Assembly: GCA_903945195.1 (NCBI GenBank)
Contig: CAJAUT010000016.1
Coordinates: 1-37,673, forward strand
DNA length: 37,673 nt
DNA from: an uncultured bacterium
Lineage (GTDB): Bacteria > Patescibacteriota > Microgenomatia > UBA1400 > UBA12108
Reading direction: 5' to 3'
Under the pieces are notes generated by a model. It ran no database searches, was not told the DNA's origin, and worked only from the letters and a program-made list of their open reading frames with translations. Position 1 is the first letter of the stretch. Each line of letters starts with the position of its first letter. This document shows, piece after piece, positions 1 to 6,593 of this stretch. The position numbers and the translations under genes were made by a program.

Positions 1-623
1 CTCATGAAGGCGGATTCATCACAATGTCTACAATGACTATGATCAACTTTATTGAGAGCATCCTCGAGCTCCTTGATCTTTGGCACAATCTGATCAATAG
101 AATCCACTATCCTAAACACATCCATCTCTTTTGCATCAATGAGCAGATTGTCATGCATCGCCCCTATTACAGCTCGCCAAAAAGATCCAACCAAAATAAA
201 TGGCTTATGGTGACCATAATACAATTTTGCCAACACCCAAGCAGTCCCAAGTTCAGAGATAGTCCCCGTCCCTCCCTGAAATATCAAAAACATATCTGAC
301 TGTTCCATCAGTTTGTACATTCTCTCTATATAGTTTTTAGTTTTAACTTCCTTGTCAGTTATGTTTGAAAGATATCTACCCTCAAAACCAGTCGCATGCT
401 CAGGAGAAAAGGTGACTGACTCTGTTTGACCTTCCACAGACTCAGCCCCACGAGTCGAAGCATCCATGATTCCAGGCCCACCCCCGTTAACCATGACGTA
501 TCCAAGTTTCGCCAACTTCTTCGCCGTATGGTAGGCCGCCTGATAATAAGATGATTCTGGCAGTACTGCCGCATCCCCAAAAAACGCTATTTTCTTAAAT
601 ATCACTTGCTTCTTTTTATTCAT
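1..623 (-). CDS. LOG-family (lysine decarboxylase-like fold) protein, 3' end outside window
   Basis: The frame is open from the ATG at 623 to the left edge, so the C-terminus is missing. The Rossmann-type N-terminal part has KIAFFGDAAVLPES and VMVNGGGPGIMDA, followed by FQGGTGTISELG, which matches the family motif PGGxGTxxE with Gln replacing Pro. In characterised LOG proteins this motif binds a nucleotide monophosphate and supports phosphoribohydrolase activity (cytokinin-type or general NMP cleavage); many bacterial members have no assigned substrate. The visible C-terminal part holds an unusual HxxCRHC stretch just before the edge. It is the third gene of a minus-strand run and overlaps the end of the epimerase-like gene by 8 nt, so it is probably cotranscribed with rpiB. 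The family is clear; the substrate is not. Confidence 0.8.
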   Translation of the reverse strand, partial: MNKKKQVIFKKIAFFGDAAVLPESSYYQAAYHTAKKLAKLGYVMVNGGGPGIMDASTRGAESVEGQTESVTFSPEHATGFEGRYLSNITDKEVKTKNYIERMYKLMEQSDMFLIFQGGTGTISELGTAWVLAKLYYGHHKPFILVGSFWRAVIGAMHDNLLIDAKEMDVFRIVDSIDQIVPKIKELEDALNKVDHSHCRHCDESAFM

Positions 624-1215
624 CAAAGTCTCCTCTCCACCAGGCGCTATTTGCTCCAGCTTCTGTGGCTCCAGCATCTATAACCATAGTATATGTATTT
701 GGATTTATGGCTCCATCAATCAAAATTGCACCACTATATATTTTCTTTAGTTCTTTTACTTTTTCTATCACATGCTCGTCAAATGGGGATCCACTAGTAC
801 CTGCGGGCACTGCAAGTAGCAGAATTACCCTTGCTTTATCTAGGGCTTCTTTTTCTATCTCTTCAATCGGCGTGTGTATCTCAAGAGCTAGTCCACCCGC
901 GCATTTATATGACTCTATAGTATCTAAAAATTGTACCTGTGATCCCATCCGCTCAATTTGTCCTATCAGTCTCTTTGGATTTAATGCCACACACTCTTCT
1001 ATCCACTCACTAGGATCATCCACTAGTAGATGTATATCCATCTTCATATTTGCAGTATCAATTTCCTGTAAATCAGATGGAGAGATAGTCAGTAAATCAG
1101 AAAATAATCCATCTCCTATGTCCATATGTACTCTGTCAATCTTTCTTTCTTTTAGTGACAACATTTTTGCTGTTACCACTTTCAAATCTGATTCCATGAT
1201 GATTGGTGTAATCAT
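616..1215 (-). CDS. Divergent ribulose-phosphate 3-epimerase-like TIM-barrel protein
   Basis: This 199-aa protein resembles ribulose-phosphate 3-epimerases, which interconvert ribulose-5-P and xylulose-5-P. RVHMDIGDGLF corresponds to the family H-x-D-x-MDG-x-F signature, MDIHLLVDDP to the second metal-ligand histidine region, and LIDGAINPNT to the phosphate-binding DGGI loop. It is slightly short (usual length 215-230) and the N-terminal SILSAD motif is degraded to TPIIMESD, so it may have a related but different sugar-phosphate substrate. It lies 2 nt downstream of rpiB, which acts on the neighbouring pentose phosphate, supporting a role in the non-oxidative pentose phosphate pathway. No separate promoter was seen; it is probably cotranscribed with rpiB. 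Confidence 0.75.
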   Translation of the reverse strand: MITPIIMESDLKVVTAKMLSLKERKIDRVHMDIGDGLFSDLLTISPSDLQEIDTANMKMDIHLLVDDPSEWIEECVALNPKRLIGQIERMGSQVQFLDTIESYKCAGGLALEIHTPIEEIEKEALDKARVILLLAVPAGTSGSPFDEHVIEKVKELKKIYSGAILIDGAINPNTYTMVIDAGATEAGANSAWWRGDFDE

Positions 1216-1217
1216 AT

Positions 1218-1667
1218 TTATCGTATCTTCAAATTGGCGAGTCGTGACCTACGCCTGTCATAATTTGTAGTCGACAGTTTCTCAGTTTCTAGAAATAATC
1301 TGGTGCGCTCTACCGCTTCTTCTATTGTCGTCCAGTCTGTAGGGATAATAAGGATATTTGCATCTTCATGTTGCCTGCCTTGTACTGCAACTTCATCGTT
1401 AAATGCTAGCATGGCTCGCACATGAGGGAATTTGTTGGCTACCATATCTACTCCGTGTCCGCTCCCACACAGTAGTATCCCCCTATCTTCTGTCCCGTCG
1501 CCCTCAATTGCCTCAGCTACTTTAAGTGCATAGTCCACATAATCATTGTCTGGGTCATATACAAAACATCCTACATCTTCCACCTCATACTCATTTTCCA
1601 AGAGCCAAGTTTTAAGCCATTCCTTTGTCTCGTATCCCCTATGATCAGCCCCTAGATATATCCGCAT
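1218..1667 (-). CDS. rpiB: Ribose-5-phosphate isomerase B (RpiB/LacAB family)
   Basis: This 149-aa cytosolic enzyme would interconvert ribose-5-P and ribulose-5-P. The N-terminus has the family pattern MRIYLGADHRGYETKEWLK. GILLCGSGHG carries the catalytic cysteine (usual form GILICGTGIG), and GRQHEDANIL matches the later R-x-H-x-x-A-N region. Length is normal. A -10-like TAATAT at 1674-1679 ends 6 nt before the ATG and there is no Shine-Dalgarno sequence, so the mRNA is probably leaderless. It leads a three-gene minus-strand run with the epimerase-like and LOG genes. RpiB versus a LacA/LacB-type sugar isomerase cannot be settled by eye, but RpiB is the likelier role next to an epimerase. Confidence 0.88.
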   Translation of the reverse strand: MRIYLGADHRGYETKEWLKTWLLENEYEVEDVGCFVYDPDNDYVDYALKVAEAIEGDGTEDRGILLCGSGHGVDMVANKFPHVRAMLAFNDEVAVQGRQHEDANILIIPTDWTTIEEAVERTRLFLETEKLSTTNYDRRRSRLANLKIR

Positions 1668-1680
1668 ACCTATATATTAT

Positions 1681-1773
1681 CAGACAATCAGAATACTCGG
1701 AAACCCGGCGAGCCAGAACATCTGACTATCAGAGTCTCAGATCATCTGATTATCTGAGTTTTCCGGTTGTCCG
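1681..1773. repeat. Nested inverted repeats of a CTGAT-like motif upstream of rpiB
   Basis: This spacer between rpiB and the NTPase gene is built of variations on CTGATTATCTGA. The arms 1681-1701 and 1753-1773 are imperfect inverted copies (16 of 21 positions complementary). Inside them, CTCAGAT (1736-1742) pairs with ATCTGAG (1752-1758). It may be a termination or decay-protecting hairpin, or a repeat tract. The rpiB -10 lies just to its left at 1674-1679. Confidence 0.5.
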
Positions 1774-1786
1774 ACACATAAAAAAT

Positions 1787-2302
1787 CTACCCAAACCATT
1801 CCGGACTCACAAACTTGACCATTGCCGACAAAACAATCTGTACATAAGCCTGTTTGCGGTCCAACTGTCCTTTACTAAATATCCCTATCGCCCCCATTTT
1901 TTGCTTCACATTCTCTTCCCCCGTCATCTCATTCATGATCGGTCCTAGCTCTCCGCCAGCACTTATTTTGTCTGCAATTTTTTTTGGCAACTCAAAATAC
2001 AACCCACCAGAGAGTCCAATTTCCCCAGTTTTATCAATTATGGCAACCCAGGCACAGTCAAACATTTTGTTGTTGATTACGCAGACTCCACCTTCCACCC
2101 CCACCCCGTAATCATTAGCTCCAATACTATTTTTAGCTCTATTTATTGCACCATTTATCGTCTCTTCTTCACTTCTTGGCTGTTCACTTACCCCACTCTT
2201 AGCTTCATGACCTATTACACTACAATCTGGAAAATATCTTTTAAACGCCTCCTCTACCGCTCCTACTTTGACGGGATTTGTACTCCCAACCACAATATTC
2301 AT
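1787..2302 (-). CDS. YjjX/DUF84-type non-canonical purine NTPase
   Basis: This 171-aa protein matches inosine/xanthosine triphosphatases of the YjjX family, which hydrolyse damaged purine nucleotides such as ITP and XTP. The start VVGSTNPVKVGAVEEAF is the family N-terminal substrate loop. Further signatures are the SEEETINGAINRAKN helix, YGVGVEGGV, and the middle FDCAWVAIIDK and ELPKKIADKI segments. Length is typical. Its ATG overlaps the stop of the upstream SufT-like gene (ATGA), so the two are translationally coupled. Nothing truncated or odd was seen. The family is clear; exact nucleotide preference is not. Confidence 0.85.
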   Translation of the reverse strand: MNIVVGSTNPVKVGAVEEAFKRYFPDCSVIGHEAKSGVSEQPRSEEETINGAINRAKNSIGANDYGVGVEGGVCVINNKMFDCAWVAIIDKTGEIGLSGGLYFELPKKIADKISAGGELGPIMNEMTGEENVKQKMGAIGIFSKGQLDRKQAYVQIVLSAMVKFVSPEWFG

Positions 2303-2637
2303 ATGACTCCCAGCTGCAACTTGGCTTCATCCGACATCCTATCTTTTGTCCAAGCAGGCTCCCACACAAGATCCAAGACTATCTCATAATCTCCAAGGGG
2401 TTTTATGGCATCTCGCACTAGCTTGTCTATCACCGGTGCCAAAGGACATCCAGGGGTAGTAAGTGTCATTATCACCCTAATTTGCTGTATGCCGTTAGCT
2501 GCTGGCTGTATGCCAACATCATATATCAGCCCCAAGCTCACTATATCTATAAACAGCTCCGGATCCATCACCTTTTTCAATTTTTCATATACTTGTTCTT
2601 TCGTTATCAGAACTAGATTATACTGTACTAGATGCAA
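2299..2637 (-). CDS. SufT/MIP18-family (DUF59) Fe-S assembly protein
   Basis: A small DUF59 protein with the family signatures VMDPELFIDIVSLGLIYDV, TLTTPGCPLA (conserved Cys) and the C-terminal VWEPAWTKDRMSDEAKLQLG. Relatives (SufT, PaaD, MIP18) help maturation of Fe-S proteins. The start is uncertain. The only in-frame ATG (2637) lies upstream of a TATAAT (2617-2622) that also forms part of the divergent GH36 promoter, and homology starts at about ITKEQV. With the 6-nt spacing used elsewhere in this window, initiation would fall on CTG at 2610, or on ATA at 2607. The ATG overlaps the divergent gene by 6 nt, which also argues for the shorter form. It is coupled to the NTPase downstream. The main suf operon is about 8 kb away. 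Confidence 0.8.
   Translation of the reverse strand: MHLVQYNLVLITKEQVYEKLKKVMDPELFIDIVSLGLIYDVGIQPAANGIQQIRVIMTLTTPGCPLAPVIDKLVRDAIKPLGDYEIVLDLVWEPAWTKDRMSDEAKLQLGVI
2617..2624. promoter_or_regulatory. Overlapping back-to-back -10 elements (SufT-like / GH36)
   Basis: ATTATACT reads as TATACT on plus (2619-2624, 7 nt before the GH36 ATG) and as TATAAT on minus (2617-2622, before the SufT-like gene). One symmetrical element could fire in both directions. The same octamer is found at 20721-20728. Confidence 0.55.
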
Positions 2638-3621
2638 GACTTACCGCTTGGGTGGCAATCATGGAGCCCCATACAGAAAGATATCTTTAGGCTACCTTAT
2701 TGGGATTATTGTCCTATCCAAGTACCCAAGTTTACAAAACCATCATCTATCTCTACTAAAAAACCCGGTATATCACTCTGGTGTAGTTGGCACTCAAATG
2801 GCACAAATATCAACGAAGGTCTCATCTTGAGCCAAGCACACAAATTCAAAAATCATAAATATGTTCCTGAGCATATTCTCTTAGACGACGGTTGGTGCCA
2901 CTTAGGTGACTGGGGCAAACCCAGTTCTAACAAATTTCCTCACTGGCTAGACATGCTCAAAGAATTAAATAATCTCGACTACAAGACAGGTTTGTGGATC
3001 TCTCCATTTATGGTAGACAAAAAATCCGCACTATTTCAAACTCACCCAGACTGGATTGTAAAAAGGGATGGCAAACCACTCAATGTATTTGCTTCCTATC
3101 CTTTCTTTAAAGACCTAACGCCCAAATACCTCCTAGATTTCACAAATCCTCAAGCTGTAGAATATCTTTACCATTGTTTCGACAACATTATCTCTAATTG
3201 GGGTGTTTCTTTATTAAAGATAGATCACCTTTATGCCCCCTACTTTGCAGTAGATCCCAAGATGGCAACTAGAGCAAGTCAGGCAATCGTAGATCTCTTT
3301 GGATACCTTAAAACAAAGTATCCATATGTCTATACAATCGCTTGTGGCTGTCCTTTTGATGTTGCAAGTGGTCTCGTTGACGCAGTCAGAATTAGCAAAG
3401 ACATCAACTCTCCCCAACTCAAGACTTTATATCCATTACACTATTTACTCTACCTTAAAAGAAAAAGGCTCCTAGAGTCTAAACTCAAGATTTCAAGCAC
3501 CCTCAATCTACCCTTTGGAATCGATCCAGATGCAGTTATAAATGAAAAAGATGCAGAAAATTACCACAATCTCTGGAAATCTGGCAAAATCGATGTCTTT
3601 GGATTAGGATACAACTTATGA
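2632..3621 (+). CDS. Compact GH36-type (alpha-galactosidase-like) glycosidase
   Basis: This 329-aa protein consists almost only of the clan GH-D TIM barrel. GWQSWSP at the N-terminus, HILLDDGW, and GLWISPFMVDKKS are family signatures. LLKIDHLYAP carries the predicted nucleophile Asp198, and VRISKDIN the predicted acid/base Asp257 (family RxSxD). Full GH36 enzymes usually have 650-750 residues with an N-terminal beta-sandwich and a C-terminal domain; both are absent here, so this is a minimal form. No signal peptide is seen, suggesting cytoplasmic action on an alpha-galactoside or related sugar. A TATACT 7 nt before the ATG suggests a leaderless mRNA. The stop overlaps the start of the following GT2 gene (ATGA), linking it to glycan metabolism. 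Confidence 0.82.
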   Translation: MQDLPLGWQSWSPIQKDIFRLPYWDYCPIQVPKFTKPSSISTKKPGISLWCSWHSNGTNINEGLILSQAHKFKNHKYVPEHILLDDGWCHLGDWGKPSSNKFPHWLDMLKELNNLDYKTGLWISPFMVDKKSALFQTHPDWIVKRDGKPLNVFASYPFFKDLTPKYLLDFTNPQAVEYLYHCFDNIISNWGVSLLKIDHLYAPYFAVDPKMATRASQAIVDLFGYLKTKYPYVYTIACGCPFDVASGLVDAVRISKDINSPQLKTLYPLHYLLYLKRKRLLESKLKISSTLNLPFGIDPDAVINEKDAENYHNLWKSGKIDVFGLGYNL

Positions 3622-4430
3622 TAAGTCCATTTTTTTCTATCATCATCCCAGCGCTCAACGAGGAAAAATATCTCCCCAAACTTTTGACAGATCTCTCAAA
3701 TCAAACTTTCAAAGATTTTGAAGTAATCGTCGTAGATGGCAAATCTATCGATCACACAGTCTTAAAAGCTAAAGAGTTCGCAAATCTCTTGCCCTCGCTA
3801 AAGATACTCACTTCCGACAAGCGTCATGTCTGCGCCCAGCGCAATCTAGGTGCCAAAGAATCAAATTCAGATATTCTCATCTTCTCCGACGCCGACAATC
3901 GCCTCCCCACCTACTTCCTCCAAGGACTCAAGTATCGCTGGGAATCAACCTCTGCCAAAATTATCTCACTGGCACTCAAGCCTGATGTATCTACGCCTCA
4001 AAATGAAACCATCGCAAACGCTATTAACACTTTTCTTGAACTACAAAATAATATCAAACCAACCTACCTACTAGAATCTATGTTTTCTATACAAAAAAAT
4101 ATTTTTGATACAGTAGGTGGTTTTGACGAATCTGTCGACTATGCAGAGGGAAAATCTCTTATACAAGCTGTCAACAAACTTGGCTATAAGTCTAAAGTGT
4201 ATAAAGATCCTAGTTATATTTTTTCTTTTAGACGTTTTAGAAAATATGGAGCTCTCAAAATTGCGGGAAATCTAGCTAAAATGGAACTCGCAGAACTTGT
4301 TGGACCAGATTTTCACTCTCTACAAGCAAAAAAACTTTATCCTATGCTAGGGGGAACTTTGTTTACTCGAACTAAAAAAGCCAAAAATAAATTCCTGAAA
4401 AACATTCAAAAGCTTCTTAAAGATTTCTAA
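3618..4430 (+). CDS. Family 2 glycosyltransferase
   Basis: This 270-aa GT-A enzyme starts with FFSIIIPALNEEKYLPKLL, the nucleotide-sugar binding strand of GT2 proteins. DFEVIVVDGKSIDHT follows, and FSDADNRLP supplies the metal-binding DxD-type motif. A C-terminal hydrophobic helix pair is lacking, so it is probably peripheral or cytosolic. It is translationally coupled to the GH36 gene by an ATGA overlap, suggesting that both act on the same surface or storage glycan. Donor and acceptor cannot be read from sequence. Confidence 0.85.
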   Translation: MISPFFSIIIPALNEEKYLPKLLTDLSNQTFKDFEVIVVDGKSIDHTVLKAKEFANLLPSLKILTSDKRHVCAQRNLGAKESNSDILIFSDADNRLPTYFLQGLKYRWESTSAKIISLALKPDVSTPQNETIANAINTFLELQNNIKPTYLLESMFSIQKNIFDTVGGFDESVDYAEGKSLIQAVNKLGYKSKVYKDPSYIFSFRRFRKYGALKIAGNLAKMELAELVGPDFHSLQAKKLYPMLGGTLFTRTKKAKNKFLKNIQKLLKDF

Positions 4431-4431
4431 A

Positions 4432-4478
4432 CCCACACAAAAAACCAGCCTCTCTTCGTTTCCGATTTGGTGCTGGTT
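4432..4478 (-). terminator. Rho-independent terminator of the 65-aa gene
   Basis: On the minus strand, AACCAGC and GCTGGTT (4471-4477 with 4442-4448) form a 7-bp stem followed by TTTTTTGTGTG. It lies just after the stop of the 65-aa gene. The convergent GT2 gene ends at 4430. Confidence 0.75.
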
Positions 4479-4491
4479 AATTGTTTGTAAT

Positions 4492-4689
4492 TTATGCCTT
4501 TTTAAGAACGGGCATGCCTGTTCTTTTGGTTTCAACTACTACGTATCCTGCTGGTACTTCGTTAAGTGCTTCAGCGCGGACGTCGCGAGCGAAGTAATAA
4601 ATCTGCTGCATGCGACCATTTTTCAGAGTTACTTTTTTACCATGGAGGTAATAGGTAACGCCTTTAGCGTTTTGGTATGAAAATGCCAT
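4492..4689 (-). CDS. Small conserved-looking basic protein (65 aa), strongly expressed unit
   Basis: This 65-aa protein is rich in Lys and aromatic residues: MAFSYQNAKGVTYYLHGKKV, then RMQQIYYFARDVR, EVPAGYVVVETKRTG and a terminal PVLKKA. It has no signal peptide or membrane segment and I do not recognise a characterised domain; I have an unverified impression of similar small proteins in related genomes. Its expression signals are the best in the window: TTGACA-17-TATAAC, a leader of about 60 nt with a GCCTGG/CCAGGC hairpin, the Shine-Dalgarno tract AAGGGGGTG, and its own terminator. It is a single-gene unit, so it is probably abundant. A nucleic-acid-binding role would fit the charge but is only inference. 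Confidence 0.8.
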   Translation of the reverse strand: MAFSYQNAKGVTYYLHGKKVTLKNGRMQQIYYFARDVRAEALNEVPAGYVVVETKRTGMPVLKKA

Positions 4690-4757
4690 ATAATTCTTTC
4701 ACCCCCTTCCTAAACTAAACCTTCTAATTCTTTGCCTGGTTCCAGGCTCTACCTCTG

Positions 4758-4786
4758 GTTATACCCTGGTGGGATTAAGATGTCAA
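4758..4786 (-). promoter_or_regulatory. Near-consensus promoter of the 65-aa gene
   Basis: On the minus strand TTGACA (4781-4786) and TATAAC (4758-4763) are separated by exactly 17 nt. Transcription would start near 4751, giving a leader of about 60 nt with a GCCTGG/CCAGGC hairpin and a Shine-Dalgarno tract. This is one of the few genes here with both a full promoter and a real leader. Confidence 0.8.
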
Positions 4787-4831
4787 GGTTCATCTAATCT
4801 GGAAAACTGACACACTATCATACAAACTAGA

Positions 4832-5446
4832 TCACTTTGAAAGTTCTACTATCTTTGCTTCGATTTTTGGGAAATCTGTAGCTACCCCATTCACATAAAA
4901 AGTAGGTGTACCACCTATTCTATTTTGGTTTGCAGCTAAAGAATCCTTTGCCACAATATCTTTTACAGCCTGACTTTCCATGTCTACCACAAACTTATCC
5001 TTATCCATTCCCAAGTCCTCACTATACTTAGCAAATGTTTCTTTTGGATCAGCTAACTCTGCCCAACTCACCTGAGTTTCAAACAATTTATCATGCATCT
5101 CAAAGAATTTACCTTGTATTCCAGCAGCTTCAGCCGCTTGAGCTGAAATCTGAGCATTCTTGTGGATTTGAGTTAGTGGGAAATGTCTATAAACAAACTT
5201 CACTTTGCCCTGATACTTTGCTAGGAGCTCTTTAAGTGGTGCTTGTACCGAGAAACACGCAGGACACTGGAAATCACTAAACTCTACGAGTTCTATACTT
5301 CCTATGCCTTGCACATGGAGACTACTTCCAGCTATATCTGCAATAGGTTTCTCAGCAGATGTACTAAATTGTGTCAGTAGCGCCCCTACTCCAAGTAGTA
5401 TCCCTAAAGTTACCGCTACAAATATCATGATTGTTTTTGAGTTCAT
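4832..5446 (-). CDS. Membrane-anchored DsbA/DSBA-like thioredoxin-fold oxidoreductase
   Basis: A 204-aa protein with an N-terminal membrane anchor (about residues 5-25) and an extracytoplasmic thioredoxin fold. EFSDFQCPACFSVQAP carries the CPAC redox pair (Cys61/Cys64), and IGGTPTFYVNG holds the cis-Pro loop. It would form, isomerise or reduce disulfides in exported proteins. The start at 5446 was preferred to the ATG at 5458 because it gives an ATGA overlap with the ferredoxin gene and puts the hydrophobic segment next to the N-terminus. It is last in a tightly overlapping operon with an FNR-like reductase, a zinc ribbon and a ferredoxin, suggesting linked redox functions, although a direct electron path across the membrane is only inference. 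Confidence 0.88.
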   Translation of the reverse strand: MNSKTIMIFVAVTLGILLGVGALLTQFSTSAEKPIADIAGSSLHVQGIGSIELVEFSDFQCPACFSVQAPLKELLAKYQGKVKFVYRHFPLTQIHKNAQISAQAAEAAGIQGKFFEMHDKLFETQVSWAELADPKETFAKYSEDLGMDKDKFVVDMESQAVKDIVAKDSLAANQNRIGGTPTFYVNGVATDFPKIEAKIVELSK

Positions 5447-5694
5447 ACAAGTGGCCAAACTTTATTTTCACCTTCATATATTTCAATCGCACCTGTTGGA
5501 CAAGATTGGGCTGAAAGCATGATATTGTCTAGTTCATCACTTCCACCTTCAATAATCTCCACTAAATTACGCTCATTCATTTGAAACAAGGTTGGAGCTA
5601 TTGCCACACACGATGCTGCCGCAATACATTTAGACTCTACAACCACTATTTTATATTTGCCTATTACTTTTACTAGCTTTGGATTATCGCTCAT
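5443..5694 (-). CDS. Ferredoxin with a [3Fe-4S]-type cysteine pattern
   Basis: This 83-aa single-cluster ferredoxin has only three cysteines: Cys23 and Cys29 in SKCIAAASCVAIAP, and Cys65 in SCPTGAI. In [4Fe-4S] relatives the first motif is CxxCxxC; here the middle Cys is Ala. That C-x5-C ... CP arrangement is known from [3Fe-4S] ferredoxins that feed electrons to P450 enzymes. No P450 is in the window. The gene overlaps the zinc-ribbon gene by 11 nt and the DsbA-like gene by 4 nt; the natural partner is the FNR-like reductase first in this operon. Cluster type is inferred from the cysteine pattern only. Confidence 0.82.
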   Translation of the reverse strand: MSDNPKLVKVIGKYKIVVVESKCIAAASCVAIAPTLFQMNERNLVEIIEGGSDELDNIMLSAQSCPTGAIEIYEGENKVWPLV

Positions 5695-5857
5695 ATTTGC
5701 TCCTTGCTTTATCTTTTGATCTGGCTTCTATGATACCACGACAAATTGGACAATGTTCTGGCCCGCTTAACCCTCTTTTCAGATATAGCTCTTGCTCTTC
5801 ACTAGAAAAAACAAAGTTATTCCCACAATTTTTACACTTTATAGTCTGATAGCTCAT
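5684..5857 (-). CDS. 57-aa zinc-ribbon protein
   Basis: A short gene between the FNR-like reductase and the ferredoxin. It encodes KCKNCGNNFVFSSEEQELY followed by GPEHCPICRG: two CxxC pairs spaced as in small treble-clef or zinc-ribbon proteins of the zf-trcl type, then a basic tail ending in KARSKYER. Its ATG shares a base with the reductase stop (TAATG) and its end overlaps the ferredoxin start by 11 nt, so it is coupled to both. The reading frame and cysteine pairs make it convincing despite its size. The role is unknown; such proteins usually bind nucleic acid or another protein, and the setting suggests a redox-linked partner. Confidence 0.8.
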   Translation of the reverse strand: MSYQTIKCKNCGNNFVFSSEEQELYLKRGLSGPEHCPICRGIIEARSKDKARSKYER

Positions 5858-6576
5858 TAAAATTTCTCATGATAAATATTTTCTGGGTTCATCTTTAATT
5901 CACTCAAAGTATTGACGATTTCTATAACAATCTCTGGCCTACCACACACATACGCTTCCCAGTCATTTAGTCCAGAGGAGAAGTCTCTCCTCAAACAATC
6001 TTGCACATGTCCATTACACAAATCCCATTCCTCACTTGGTTTCGATAGTACAATATCAAACACAAAATTTGGATGTTCCTGCGATAATTGATTCAAATCA
6101 TCTACAAAAAACAAATCTTCTTCATTTCTCATGCCCCAGTGCAGTCTCATCTGTCTGGTTTCTTTTTTGTTTATGAGTAGGTCATTTATCATGCTCCAAA
6201 TTGGCACTATTCCAGATCCAGTAGCCACAAACAACATTTTTTTGCTGGTTTCTTTAATCACAAATTGTCCCATTGGAGCAAGCGCTTCTATTTCTTGTCC
6301 AATTTCTAAATTCTTCAAAAAATTACTCCCTTTACCTTCTCCCACTACTTCAACAATTAAATGAAATCCATGATTGTCAGATGATGTACTAGCTATAGAA
6401 TAAGATCTTCTTTCTCCCACTTCGTTGATTTTGATAGATACATATTGTCCTGCTTTATACTCAATTCTATCTGGTAAAACCAATTCAAACTTTAAATATA
6501 CAAACTTTTCATTCTCTGTCAGAAAATATTTATCACTTACTCTAGCTGTATATTTCTGTGGCTTCGACATTTCCAT
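5857..6576 (-). CDS. FNR-type flavin reductase (ferredoxin-NAD(P)+ reductase-like)
   Basis: This 239-aa protein has the two-domain FNR fold. The FAD domain carries AGQYVSIKI and ERRSYSIAST (RxYS motif, about residues 55-63). The NAD(P) domain has FVATGSGIVPIWSMI, then YVCGRPEIV and a C-terminal YHEKF aromatic end. It would pass electrons between NAD(P)H and the ferredoxin encoded two genes downstream. TATAAT (6583-6588) ends 6 nt before the ATG, so it is probably leaderless and is the first gene of the operon FNR - zinc ribbon - ferredoxin - DsbA-like. No extra domains are fused. Confidence 0.88.
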   Translation of the reverse strand: MEMSKPQKYTARVSDKYFLTENEKFVYLKFELVLPDRIEYKAGQYVSIKINEVGERRSYSIASTSSDNHGFHLIVEVVGEGKGSNFLKNLEIGQEIEALAPMGQFVIKETSKKMLFVATGSGIVPIWSMINDLLINKKETRQMRLHWGMRNEEDLFFVDDLNQLSQEHPNFVFDIVLSKPSEEWDLCNGHVQDCLRRDFSSGLNDWEAYVCGRPEIVIEIVNTLSELKMNPENIYHEKF

Positions 6577-6593
6577 GCTGCGATTATATATGA

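Noticed and set aside
359-580. 73-aa minus ORF near the left edge
   Set aside because: It is a shadow in another frame of the LOG-family gene, which is open from 623 to the edge and has clear family motifs.
665-1270. 201-aa plus-strand ORF over the epimerase-like gene
   Set aside because: Antisense shadow: no domain, Ser-rich random composition, while the opposite strand has clear family motifs. Similar antisense ORFs elsewhere were dropped for the same reason.
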